Assembly: GCF_005877905.1 (NCBI RefSeq)
Contig: NZ_SWDV01000029.1
Location: forward strand, 1-64,000
Direction of reading: 5' to 3'
Origin: Pseudomonas nicosulfuronedens
GTDB taxonomy: Bacteria; Pseudomonadota; Gammaproteobacteria; Pseudomonadales; Pseudomonadaceae
Length of the DNA: 64,000 nt
Part shown: in pieces, positions 35,942-43,944 of the stretch
Layout: the number at the start of each line of letters is the position of its first letter
How positions within the stretch are numbered: the first letter of the stretch is position 1
The notes under the pieces: model-generated
Told to the model about the DNA's origin: nothing
What the model saw: only the letters and a program-made list of their open reading frames with translations
Databases searched by the model: none
Position numbers and translations under genes: made by a program

Positions 35942-36565
35942 ATGACCACCCGCCCCGTCCTGTTCCACGCTGCCGCTTCGCCCTTCGTGCGCAAGGTCAT
36001 GGTCCTGCTGCACGAGACCGGCCAGGTCGATTCCGTGGAGCTGTACGCCGCTGTCCACACGCCCATCGCGCCGGACGCCGGCGTGTTGCAGGACAACCCC
36101 GCCGGCAAGATTCCCGCCCTGCGACTGACCGACGGGCAGACCCTGCACGACAGCCGGGTGATCCTCGAATACCTCGACCAGCAGCACGCCGGCGAACCAC
36201 TGATTCCTCGCGAAGGCTCGGCGCGCTGGCGTCGTCTCACCCTCGCTTCGCTGGCCGACGCGGTGCTTGATGCGGCGGTGCTGATCCGCTACGAAACCGC
36301 TATGCGCCCGCCGGAAAAGCACTGGGATAAGTGGCTGGACAACCAACAGCTGAAGATCGTCCGCACCCTTGCCTACTTCGACGGCCCGGCCTGCATCGAG
36401 CTGGCCGAGCGTTTCGACATCGCGGCCATTGGCGTGGCCTGCGCGCTGGGCTACCTGGACTTCCGCCAGCCGCACTGGGACTGGCGCAGCGACTACCCAC
36501 AGCTGGCGAAGTGGTTCGCCGAGATCAGCCAGCGGCCGTCGATGCAGGCGACTGTGCCGGGCTGA
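35942..36565 (+). CDS. Glutathione S-transferase family protein
   Basis: A 207-residue GST. The N-terminal thioredoxin-like domain begins PVLFHAAASPFVRKVMVLLHETG with NPAGKIPALRLTDGQTLHDSRVILEYLD for glutathione binding. ATG at 35942 is chosen (AGGAG nine bases ahead, start of the fold); a further in-frame ATG at 35915 has no such site. It may be co-transcribed with the propeller gene. Substrate unknown. Confidence 0.85.
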   Translation: MTTRPVLFHAAASPFVRKVMVLLHETGQVDSVELYAAVHTPIAPDAGVLQDNPAGKIPALRLTDGQTLHDSRVILEYLDQQHAGEPLIPREGSARWRRLTLASLADAVLDAAVLIRYETAMRPPEKHWDKWLDNQQLKIVRTLAYFDGPACIELAERFDIAAIGVACALGYLDFRQPHWDWRSDYPQLAKWFAEISQRPSMQATVPG

Positions 36566-36570
36566 CTGAC

Positions 36571-36602
36571 GATGGGTATCGCTGCGCTCCACCCATCCTA
36601 CG
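36571..36602. repeat. Single family-1 repeat
   Basis: GATGGGTATCGCTGCGCTCC and on to CATCCTACG, immediately after the GST stop. It is the same unit as at 2066-2160 and 63673-63754. A separate perfect 10-bp hairpin (CAGGCTGGCG / CGCCAGCCTG) follows at 36620-36650. Confidence 0.85.
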
Positions 36603-36861
36603 GGACGCAGCTCAGAGAGCAGGCTGGCGTGCTCCAGACCCGCCAGCCTGAACCGCCCAGCCCCCTCTCCCCTCGGGAGAGGGTTGGGGTGAGGGCAAAG
36701 CCCGCGCGCCATGACTTCACCACGGGGCGTCCACGCCGCTCCACCCGCCGCTGAAATCTCTCGTCGCGTACCGCCCTCCGCCCCATCCCCTGCTCGAACA
36801 ACCCGGCGATCCGCCGCGCCAGCCGCCGTCCTGCTTCGCGCTCTTCGCGCAATCCAATCAT
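36598..36861 (-). CDS. Small ORF coupled to the upstream membrane gene, ending in a repeat
   Basis: An 87-residue ORF starting MIGLREEREAGRRLARRIAG. Its ATG overlaps the stop of the gene at 36858 (ATGA) and has GGGGAG six bases before it, suggesting translational coupling. The first 50 residues are strongly basic (many R). The C-terminal third reads through the family-3 repeat (FALTPTLSRGERGLGG), so the original end was probably replaced by repeat insertion. No homologue recognised. It could also be a non-functional ORF. Confidence 0.45.
   Translation of the reverse strand: MIGLREEREAGRRLARRIAGLFEQGMGRRAVRDERFQRRVERRGRPVVKSWRAGFALTPTLSRGERGLGGSGWRVWSTPACSLSCVP
36661..36695. repeat. Single family-3 repeat
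   Basis: CCCTCTCCCCTCGGGAGAGG followed by GTTGGGGTGAGGG; the same unit as in the pair at 33837-33954. Here it lies inside the small ORF 36598-36861. Confidence 0.8.
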
Positions 36862-37157
36862 GACTTTCTCCCCAGCCGGTAGATCGGCAGCGCCAGCAGC
36901 AGGCCGAGTTGTGCCACGCCCATGCACATCTCCAGGAAGGAGCGCACGTGAGGATTGTTCGCCGCGTCCTCGACACCAGTGAGTTGAGTCCACAGGTCGC
37001 CCGGCAGCAACAACGCCAGGTGCGCCAGCGGCTTGCCGGTGGCCACCAGCAGGGCGATCCAGTCGAAGCGGCCGAGCAGCATCAGCACGGGCAGGCACAG
37101 CCCACTGACCAGCAGGCCGGCGAACAGGCACAGGGAAAAACGCATCAGGTTGGGCAT
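36858..37157 (-). CDS. Small membrane protein downstream of creD
   Basis: A 99-residue protein with three predicted membrane segments (about 7-25, 31-53 and 80-95). ATG at 37157 is chosen because GAGGAG lies seven bases upstream; another ATG six bases earlier is too close to it. It begins 11 bp after the creD stop and continues the creBCD transcript. A gene of similar size follows creD in P. aeruginosa, to my recollection. No domain known. Confidence 0.7.
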   Translation of the reverse strand: MPNLMRFSLCLFAGLLVSGLCLPVLMLLGRFDWIALLVATGKPLAHLALLLPGDLWTQLTGVEDAANNPHVRSFLEMCMGVAQLGLLLALPIYRLGRKS

Positions 37158-37168
37158 CTCCATTCTCC

Positions 37169-38611
37169 TCAGCGCTGCACGCGCACGCCTTCCAGGGAAA
37201 AGTCGAGATCATCGCCACGGGGCTTGCCGATGCCATACCAGTCCAGGTGACGGGTCAGCACCATCACACCGCCGAGCACACCGAACAGCAGCAGCGAACC
37301 CATCAACAACGCGTAGTCCTCGGCGCTGAGCAGCGCGTAGAGCATCCCGTAGAGCCCGGCGAGCCTCAGGCTGAATCCGGCGCCACGCCAAAGGCTATGC
37401 AGCACGTGACAGAGGTAGAAGCCGATCAGACCGACACAGGCACCAGCGGACAGCAGGTAGGCCAGCTCGAAGCCGACGTGCTCCGAGAGCGACAGCAGCA
37501 GCAGGTAGAACAACGCCAGCGCCATGCCCACCAGCGCGTACTGGATCGGGTGCACCGACAGGCGCTTGAGCACTTCGAAAAGGAAGAAGCCGGCGAACGT
37601 GAGGACGATGAACAGCAGGGCATACTTCACTGCGCGGTCGGTTTTCAGGTACTGGTCCACCGGGTCCACCAGCGCCACACCGAAACGGTGCTGACCGAAC
37701 TCGCTGCACTCGGCGGAGCTGGCGCGGGAGGTATCCGGATCATCCGCACCAACCGCGCGAGCAACATCCGCCTGGGCCGGCGCGGTGCAGGCACGCAGTT
37801 GGTCCTCCAGGTTGGTGGCGAAGAAGCTGGTGCGCCAGCGGGCGCTGAAACCCTTCTCGCTGATGCTGCGTTCGATGGGCAGGAACTCGCCGCCGAAGCT
37901 GGGATGCGGCCAGTCCGAGACCAGATTGACCTGGCTATCGCGCCCTACCGGGGTGATGTCCAGTCGGCTGCTGCCCAGCAGCGCCAACTCGAAGGAGTAA
38001 TCGAAACGCTGCTCGCGGTCGCTGGCCTTGATCGGCAGGACCGCATGCACGCCATTGCCGAGGAACTGGCTCTGGGTGCCCGGCTGGAAGTCGCGCAGCT
38101 CGTCACCGACCTTCAGCTTCGGCGCATTCTCGATACCGCGCACATCGCTGATGCCGACGGCCAGCAGCGGGTCATCGAAACGGTAGCTGCCCAGGTCGCT
38201 GGTGATGCCGTAGTTGGCCGGCAGCACGAAGCTGCCGCTGACCTGGCTGTCGGCATGGAACAGGCGCGCCTCGTAGATGCCACGATGGCGCAGCTCGGTG
38301 CGCATCTGCCCGTCGAGGCTGAAGACTTCCGGGAGGAAGTACAGTCGGCCACGCACCTCGCGCTCCTGCAGCACGCGCTGCTGGCTCGCCTTGTCCAGGC
38401 GCCAGCCGCGAATGGTGCGGATGTAGGGCACGACCACCAGCGGGCCGGTGAGCTGCTGGCTGTAGCTGGCGCTGCGGGCAATATCCTGCAGGACCTCGTC
38501 GCGGTAGCTCTGACGCTCGTCGACGAGGCCGTCGATCATCAGCAGGGGTATCAGCAAGAGGACGATCAACAGCGCGATGGCGCCGAGCTTGATGCCGAGA
38601 TGGCGGTTCAT
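37169..38611 (-). CDS. creD: Inner-membrane protein CreD
   Basis: A 480-residue protein of the CreD family. An N-terminal helix is followed by a large periplasmic domain (about 30-310) and a C-terminal block of six helices (KYALLFIVLTFAGFFLFEVL onward). CreD is the main target of CreBC; in P. aeruginosa loss of PBP4 induces it and CreBC influences beta-lactam resistance. The start at 38611 has GGAGAA upstream. The 122 bp between creC and creD contain the repeated CreB-tag-like element. Confidence 0.93.
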   Translation of the reverse strand: MNRHLGIKLGAIALLIVLLLIPLLMIDGLVDERQSYRDEVLQDIARSASYSQQLTGPLVVVPYIRTIRGWRLDKASQQRVLQEREVRGRLYFLPEVFSLDGQMRTELRHRGIYEARLFHADSQVSGSFVLPANYGITSDLGSYRFDDPLLAVGISDVRGIENAPKLKVGDELRDFQPGTQSQFLGNGVHAVLPIKASDREQRFDYSFELALLGSSRLDITPVGRDSQVNLVSDWPHPSFGGEFLPIERSISEKGFSARWRTSFFATNLEDQLRACTAPAQADVARAVGADDPDTSRASSAECSEFGQHRFGVALVDPVDQYLKTDRAVKYALLFIVLTFAGFFLFEVLKRLSVHPIQYALVGMALALFYLLLLSLSEHVGFELAYLLSAGACVGLIGFYLCHVLHSLWRGAGFSLRLAGLYGMLYALLSAEDYALLMGSLLLFGVLGGVMVLTRHLDWYGIGKPRGDDLDFSLEGVRVQR

Positions 38612-38681
38612 CGAGGGCTTCTCCGTAGTTGGACGACGGAGCAAGCCTGGGGCCTGCGCGTGAGGACGCTCAGGTGGGAAT

Positions 38682-38708
38682 GTGGAGACTGTGTGGGGAT
38701 TCTGTGGA
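38682..38708 (-). promoter_or_regulatory. Triple 11-bp-spaced repeat resembling the CreB tag, before creD
   Basis: On the minus strand: TCCAC-N6-CCCAC-N6-TCCAC, with units at 38704-38708, 38693-38697 and 38682-38686. The E. coli cre tag is TTCAC-N6-TTCAC, also 11 bp apart and also before creD. The element is 70-100 bp upstream of the creD ATG. OmpR-family regulators such as CreB bind direct repeats at this spacing. Confidence 0.55.
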
Positions 38709-38733
38709 GGTGGAACAACCTGTAGGCAAAACC

Positions 38734-40152
38734 TTACGGCTGCGGCAGCGACAGGCTCGCGCGCACCCCGCCCTCGACATTCTCCACGCGAAGCTCGCCA
38801 CCATGCAGCGCCGCTACCTCAGCGACAAAATTGAGGCCGAGACCGGTGCTCTTGCGCCCGCTCAGCGGGCGCGGCAGGGAATAGAAACGCTCGGTCAGGC
38901 GCGGCAGGGCGAACGCCGGAATGGCTTCGCCCTGGTTGAACAAATCCACGCGCCAGCCTTCGCCGTCAGGCTGCGCGTCGAAGCGAATCACGCCCCCCGC
39001 CGGTGTGAAATCCAGCGCATTGTCCAGCAGGTTGCCCAGCGCCTGGCGCAGCAGGAAACGCTCGCCCACCACGGTTGCCTGCTGGGGGATCGCGTTCTCC
39101 AGCTGCACGCTCTGCGCGCGAGCCAGACGTTCACCGATCAGCTCATTCGCCAGCTCCTGCAAGCTCACCGGTACGTGCTCTTCCAGCCCCTGTCGCTGCT
39201 CCACCTGAGCGAGGTTCAGCAGGCGCTCGATCAGCTGCTGCAGACGCTCGCTCTCCCCGGCGATGTTGCCGACGAAGCGCGCACGCTGCTCGGCAGGCAT
39301 CTCGCCCTCAAGCAGTTCCGCCGCTCCGCGAATCGCCGCCAGCGGGCTCTTCAGTTCGTGGGTCAGGGTATGCACGTAGCGCTCGACGTAGTCCTTGCCC
39401 TCCAGTTGCACGCGCATGTGCTCCACCGCACCGGCCAGTTGCGCCATCTCGCCCCCCCGGTAGCGCGGCAGTTCGGCACGGCGGCCTTCGCTGACCGCCT
39501 GGGCGTAGCGGGTCAGGCGGTCCAGCGAGCGGCTCAGCCACCAGGACAGCCCCGCGCCCACCAGCAGGCCGAGCGCGATCAGCCCGGCGCCGAGCCACGC
39601 CAGCCGGCGCTGCGAGCGATCGATATAGGGCTGCAGTGTGCGGTTGGGCTTGGAGACCGAGACCACGCCGATGATCTTCTCACCATCGCGGATCGGCGCG
39701 GCGACGTACATCACCGAGGACTCCGGATCGTCCGCCGATTCGCGACTGGAGCGCGCCCCGTATTCGCCGTTCAGCGTCCGATAGACGTCATTCCAGCGCG
39801 AATAGTCCTGGCCCACGGCCTTTCCGAGGGAGTCGAGCAGGACGACACCGCGTGCATCGGTGACGTAGATACGGTGGTTCACCGCCGTCTTGTTCACGCC
39901 CCAGATGTCCGCCTGCGGGCTGCGCGCACCATAGGCTCGGAGCATGTCGGGCAGCCGACTCTGATCGAGGGTGCCACTCTTCACGTCGGCCTGGAGAATC
40001 TCGGCCAGCAGGTTGGCGGTATCCACCAGTGTCTCTTCGCTGGACTGCCGCACGCCGGGACGGATTTCGTCCATCACCGTGCGCAGGACGAACCAGCCGG
40101 TCAGCCCGACGAAGAAGAAGTACACCAGGAATATCCGCAGTGACAGGCGCAT
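38734..40152 (-). CDS. creC: Sensor histidine kinase CreC
   Basis: A 472-residue kinase. Two membrane helices (about 7-26 and about 185-205) bracket a periplasmic sensor domain; a HAMP linker follows, then the H-box HTLTHELKSPLAAIRG (phospho-histidine about 262), N-box ALGNLLDNALDF and G-box STGLGLNFV. CreC autophosphorylates and passes phosphate to CreB. The ATG shares one base with the creB stop (TGATG). Confidence 0.95.
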   Translation of the reverse strand: MRLSLRIFLVYFFFVGLTGWFVLRTVMDEIRPGVRQSSEETLVDTANLLAEILQADVKSGTLDQSRLPDMLRAYGARSPQADIWGVNKTAVNHRIYVTDARGVVLLDSLGKAVGQDYSRWNDVYRTLNGEYGARSSRESADDPESSVMYVAAPIRDGEKIIGVVSVSKPNRTLQPYIDRSQRRLAWLGAGLIALGLLVGAGLSWWLSRSLDRLTRYAQAVSEGRRAELPRYRGGEMAQLAGAVEHMRVQLEGKDYVERYVHTLTHELKSPLAAIRGAAELLEGEMPAEQRARFVGNIAGESERLQQLIERLLNLAQVEQRQGLEEHVPVSLQELANELIGERLARAQSVQLENAIPQQATVVGERFLLRQALGNLLDNALDFTPAGGVIRFDAQPDGEGWRVDLFNQGEAIPAFALPRLTERFYSLPRPLSGRKSTGLGLNFVAEVAALHGGELRVENVEGGVRASLSLPQP

Positions 40153-40841
40153 CAGCTCTTGTCCGGCGCGTAGCTGTAGCCCAGGCCGCGATGGGTCTGG
40201 ATCGGTTCGGCGGCGGGGGCGACCTGGCGCAGCTTGGCGCGCAGGCTCTTGATGTGGCTGTCGACGTTGCGCTCGTAGCCCGCGTCGGCGGCGATGCCCA
40301 GGGCATCGAGCAACTGCTCGCGGCTGAAGACGCGCTCGGGGCGCGCCAGCAGCGTTTGCAGCAGGCGGAATTCGTGGCGGGTCAGGGCCAGCGAGTGGCC
40401 GTGGTAGCGAATCTGGAAGCGCTCCTCGTCCACCTCGAACGGGCCATGGCCAGCGGGTGCCATGGCAGGCGCTTCACGCGGTGCAGTACGTTTGAGGATG
40501 GCTTTCACCCGCGCGGCGACTTCGCGCGGGCTGAAGGGTTTGACCACGTAGTCGTCGGCGCCGATCTCCAGGCCCACCACGCGATCGATCTCGGCGTTGC
40601 GCGCGGTGAGGAAGATCACCGGCACCTCGGAGAAACGCCGCAGTTGCTTGCAGGCTTCGAAACCGCTGATGTCGGGCAGGCCGACGTCGAGGATGACCAG
40701 GTCGAAGACGTCGCGCTGCAAGCGTTCGAGGGCAGGGCCGGCGAGGTTCAGCCAGGTGGTCTCGAAACCTTCGGCCTGCAGGGCATAGAGCAGCGTGTCG
40801 GCGATGGCGGCTTCATCTTCGACGATGAGGATGTGGGGCAT
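40152..40841 (-). CDS. creB: Response regulator CreB
   Basis: A 229-residue OmpR-type regulator. The receiver has the acidic pair VEDE (residues 8-9), phospho-aspartate in LVILDVGLPD (about 54) and lysine in YVVKPFSPRE (about 105). The winged-helix DNA-binding domain ends with GYERNVDSHIKSLRAKLRQ...HRGLGYSYAP. First gene of creBCD; upstream ribosome binding is weak. It binds cre-tag DNA in front of target genes such as creD. Confidence 0.95.
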   Translation of the reverse strand: MPHILIVEDEAAIADTLLYALQAEGFETTWLNLAGPALERLQRDVFDLVILDVGLPDISGFEACKQLRRFSEVPVIFLTARNAEIDRVVGLEIGADDYVVKPFSPREVAARVKAILKRTAPREAPAMAPAGHGPFEVDEERFQIRYHGHSLALTRHEFRLLQTLLARPERVFSREQLLDALGIAADAGYERNVDSHIKSLRAKLRQVAPAAEPIQTHRGLGYSYAPDKS

Positions 40842-40906
40842 GGGATTCCGATTCCCGGGAAAGTCCCGAAAGGGTCCACCAAGCCCCGCGCCGCGTCAAT
40901 CGAGGA

Positions 40907-41428
40907 TCAGGAGCAGTCCGGCTTGCCGGCCACGAAGCGCTCGCCCGCATCCACCGCCACATGGAATTTGCGCAGGCCCTTGGCGCCCATCAGGAACGGG
41001 TAGTTGAAGTGACTGCGGTCGGTGAGGTTGACCTCGATGGTGCGCTGGTCACCGCCCAGGCACACCGGCAGCTCGATCACCGGACGCTGGCTGAGGCCGG
41101 GGCTGGATTCTTCCTCTTCATCCTCGCCGGCTCCATCGGAGCGGTTCTTGATCTTCGAGATGCGCGCCAACTTGTGCTCGTACACCGAGTCGCCGCCGTC
41201 CTTGGTCGCCAGCTTGAAGCGTACCCAGTCCTCGCCGTCGCGCTGGAAGATCTGGATGTCCTTGGCCGACAGCGAGGAGGTGTAGGCGCCGGTGTCCATC
41301 TTGGCCTGCAGGGTCTGGTCGAGTTCGGGCAGGCTGACCCATTCGTAGCGGCCGTAGAGCTTGGTCTCGGCGGCCAGTGCGAGGCCGGGCAGTGCGATGA
41401 GCGTAAGCAGAGCGAGGGCGCGTTTCAC
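40907..41428 (-). CDS. Exported retropepsin-like protease, RimK-associated type
   Basis: A 173-residue protein with a signal peptide (VKRALALLTLIALPGLALA). The active-site motif is AKMDTGAYTSSL (DTGA, about residue 44), as in the ATP-dependent zinc protease / retropepsin-like family (PF05618), and CLGGDQRTIEVNLTDR follows. GTG at 41428 has GGAGA six bases ahead. A second member lies at 45382-45894. The physiological substrate is unknown; the family was named zinc protease, but the DTGA motif points to an aspartic protease. Confidence 0.8.
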   Translation of the reverse strand: MKRALALLTLIALPGLALAAETKLYGRYEWVSLPELDQTLQAKMDTGAYTSSLSAKDIQIFQRDGEDWVRFKLATKDGGDSVYEHKLARISKIKNRSDGAGEDEEEESSPGLSQRPVIELPVCLGGDQRTIEVNLTDRSHFNYPFLMGAKGLRKFHVAVDAGERFVAGKPDCS

Positions 41429-41562
41429 GCGAAATCTCCGGGGTGGAATACGTCGCATAGGACTAGCACGCCGGCCATTGGTTCGCCATACCTGCGCCGC
41501 TTGGGCCGGAACAATTGTCTGCGTATCATGGCCGCGCCACCGTCGCACAAGGAATGGACCCC

Positions 41563-42447
41563 ATGCCGGCCGTCAAAGGCGTCATCGCCAGCCTACTGCT
41601 GTTGCTCAACACCCTGATCCTGATCGGGCCGATGATGCTGATCGCGTTGCTCAAGCTGGTCGTCCCCGGCCAGGCCGCGAAGGACGCCTGCTCGCGCGGG
41701 GTAATGTGGATCGCCGAGACCTGGGCGGAGATCGACAAGGCCATCTTCGCCCTGATGACCCCGACCGTCTGGGACATCCGCGGCGACGCCCAGTTGCGCG
41801 GCGACACCTCCTACCTGGTAGTCAGCAACCACCAGTCCTGGGTCGACATTCCAGCACTTGTGCAGGCCTTCAACCGCAAGACCCCCTACTTCAAGTTCTT
41901 CCTGAAGAAGGAGCTGATCTGGGTGCCCTTCCTCGGCCTGGCCTTCTGGGCGCTCGACTACCCCTTCATGAAGCGCTACAGCAAGGCCTTCCTGGAGAAG
42001 CACCCGGAGCTCAAGGGCAAGGACCTGGACATCACCAAGGCCGCCTGCGAGAAGTTCAAGCGCATGCCGGTGACCGTGGTGAACTATCTGGAAGGCACGC
42101 GTTTCACCCCGGCCAAGCAGGCCCAGCAGCAGTCGCCCTACCAGAACCTGCTGCGCCCCAAGGCCGGCGGCGTGGCCTTCGTGCTGGCGGCGCTGGGCGA
42201 ACAGCTCGATACGCTGCTGGACGTCACCCTGGTCTACCCGAAAGGTCCGCGACCGGGCTTCTGGGATCTGCTGTGCGGCCGCGTGCCGCGCGTCATCGTC
42301 GACATCCAGGCGCGCGAGATCGACCCCGCGCTGTGGCAGGGTGATTACGAGAACGATCCGGAATTCCGCCAGTACGTGCAGCACTGGGTGTCACAGCTGT
42401 GGGAGCAGAAGGATGCGCGCATCGAACAGCTGCGCCAGGAGTTCTGA
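41563..42447 (+). CDS. 1-Acyl-glycerol-3-phosphate acyltransferase family protein (YihG-like)
   Basis: A 294-residue membrane acyltransferase. After an N-terminal helix the catalytic NHQSWVD (HX4D, about 87) and substrate-binding EGTRFTP (about 181) blocks of the PlsC family are present. It resembles E. coli YihG, which acylates lysophosphatidic acid with unusual acyl choice. The ATG at 41563 has AAGGA nine bases ahead; the ATG nine bases earlier would leave no space. It is divergent from the protease gene. Confidence 0.87.
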   Translation: MPAVKGVIASLLLLLNTLILIGPMMLIALLKLVVPGQAAKDACSRGVMWIAETWAEIDKAIFALMTPTVWDIRGDAQLRGDTSYLVVSNHQSWVDIPALVQAFNRKTPYFKFFLKKELIWVPFLGLAFWALDYPFMKRYSKAFLEKHPELKGKDLDITKAACEKFKRMPVTVVNYLEGTRFTPAKQAQQQSPYQNLLRPKAGGVAFVLAALGEQLDTLLDVTLVYPKGPRPGFWDLLCGRVPRVIVDIQAREIDPALWQGDYENDPEFRQYVQHWVSQLWEQKDARIEQLRQEF

Positions 42448-42453
42448 AGCGGC

Positions 42454-43017
42454 TTACGCGCCCCGCCCGGCCACCGGCGCAGCCGGCGTCAGCGGAGCCG
42501 TTGGCGTCCCCCAGAGTCCGCCGAGCGTTCCCAGCAGCTGGCTGCTCAGGCCCTGCTCGGTGAAGTAGTCGAGGATCACTCCGGCGAAGCGGCCAATCAT
42601 CGACTGGTCCATGCCCAGCACACCGAAGATCTGATCGACGTCCTGCAGGTTGTTGATCCCGCCCAGCAGCGCCGCGGCGCTGCCCAGGCCACCGAAGCCA
42701 CCCAGTGCGCCGCCCAGATCGCCCAGCGAGCTGTTGCCGGCGAGCTGGTCGAGATTCGGCAGCGAATTCTGCAGCTGCGCCGTATCCGTTTCCTTCAGGC
42801 TGTTCATCGCCAGCCCCAACAGCGCTCCGGTACCACCGATAGCCTGCTGCTCGCTGACACCCAACTGCTTCGTGAGGTTGCCCAGCAGCGCGCTAGCGGC
42901 CGGCGGCACATTTTGCGTCTCGGTGACGGGTTCGCTGGCTTCGGTGAAAGTGGCCGCGAACACGGGAGAAGCGGCCAGCCAGGCGGCAGCCAGGAAGACG
43001 ACGGAACGGGTGGGCAT
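42454..43017 (-). CDS. Exported DUF2780 protein (1 of 2)
   Basis: A 187-residue protein with a signal peptide (ends SPVFA). The DUF2780 core is visible: LTKQLGVSEQQAIGGTGALLGLAMNSL (about 47-73), a Gly/Leu-rich linker, and QDVDQIFGVLGMDQSMIGRFAGVILDYF (about 123-150), then LLGTLGGLWG. It is 97 bp downstream of a paralogue with the same organisation. Function is unknown. It ends 6 bp from the convergent acyltransferase stop. Confidence 0.8.
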   Translation of the reverse strand: MPTRSVVFLAAAWLAASPVFAATFTEASEPVTETQNVPPAASALLGNLTKQLGVSEQQAIGGTGALLGLAMNSLKETDTAQLQNSLPNLDQLAGNSSLGDLGGALGGFGGLGSAAALLGGINNLQDVDQIFGVLGMDQSMIGRFAGVILDYFTEQGLSSQLLGTLGGLWGTPTAPLTPAAPVAGRGA

Positions 43018-43114
43018 CGACGGCTCCGGAATACGGAATTCCGGCCCCAGGGCGGGGCCGGATCGTCGATAGGACCGGGGGGCAGCGCGGCGGTTCCACG
43101 CCGCCTGGCGGATA

Positions 43115-43657
43115 TCAGGCGCCGGTGCCCCAGAGGCTGCCCAGGGTGCCGAGCAGATTGCTGTTGGCCCCCTGCTTGCCGAGGTAATCCAGCAGCACGC
43201 TGGAGAATTTGCCGGTCATGTCCTGGTCCATGCCCAGTGCGCCGAATGCCTTGCTCACGTCGCCCATGCTGCTGACGTTGCCCAGCAGGCCGCTGGAAGC
43301 GCCGCCGCCCAGATCGCCGAGCTGGCCACCGAGGCCACCCAGGGCGTTGCTGCCGGTGAGCTTGTCGAGGCCGGGAACGGTCTTCGCCAACTGCGAATAA
43401 TCGGCGGTGCTCAGTTTGTTCTTCGCCAGGCCCAGCAGGGCGCCGGTACCGCCGAGTGCCTGTTCGTCACTGACGCCGAGCTGGCCGGTCAGGGCGCCGA
43501 GCAGGCCGCTGGTCTGCGGCGTCGAAGCAACGCGCGAGGGGTCGGCGCCGGTCGCGCCGGACACCGCCTTGGCGGCATCGCCCAAATTGAAGGCGAACGC
43601 GGAGGAAGCCGCCAGCAGGGCGGCCAGTGCGAGGGTGACACGGGGTTTGACGGACAT
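43115..43657 (-). CDS. Exported DUF2780 protein (2 of 2)
   Basis: A 180-residue paralogue of the previous gene. Signal peptide ends SSAFA; core LTGQLGVSDEQALGGTGALLGLAKNKL and MGDVSKAFGALGMDQDMTGKFSSVLLDYL match the family. ATG at 43657 has GGAGA six bases ahead. Tandem duplication is apparent from the shared order of domains and the repeated GxGGLG linker. Function unknown. Confidence 0.82.
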   Translation of the reverse strand: MSVKPRVTLALAALLAASSAFAFNLGDAAKAVSGATGADPSRVASTPQTSGLLGALTGQLGVSDEQALGGTGALLGLAKNKLSTADYSQLAKTVPGLDKLTGSNALGGLGGQLGDLGGGASSGLLGNVSSMGDVSKAFGALGMDQDMTGKFSSVLLDYLGKQGANSNLLGTLGSLWGTGA

Positions 43658-43944
43658 CGCTGTCTCCTGGGGGTTCCGGACGCCATATCGACCGGAAGCC
43701 AAGGCCATTGTTCCGCCATGGGCGGCGATACGGGGGAAAAGCACGGTCCGGTCACAGGGTTGCCAATGATCTACCTCGCCAGGCAGCGACAGGGAACTCT
43801 CTTGCCGCCCGGCGCCGGAAAGCCATTCGTACAATCATCGGGCAAGACTCCACGGGAGAATCGTCCTGTCACAACCTTGGCGTTTTCCCCCACGACCGCC
43901 AAAGATTCCCTAAGCTAGAGCCATCCCCGCCTGACGGACCAACC

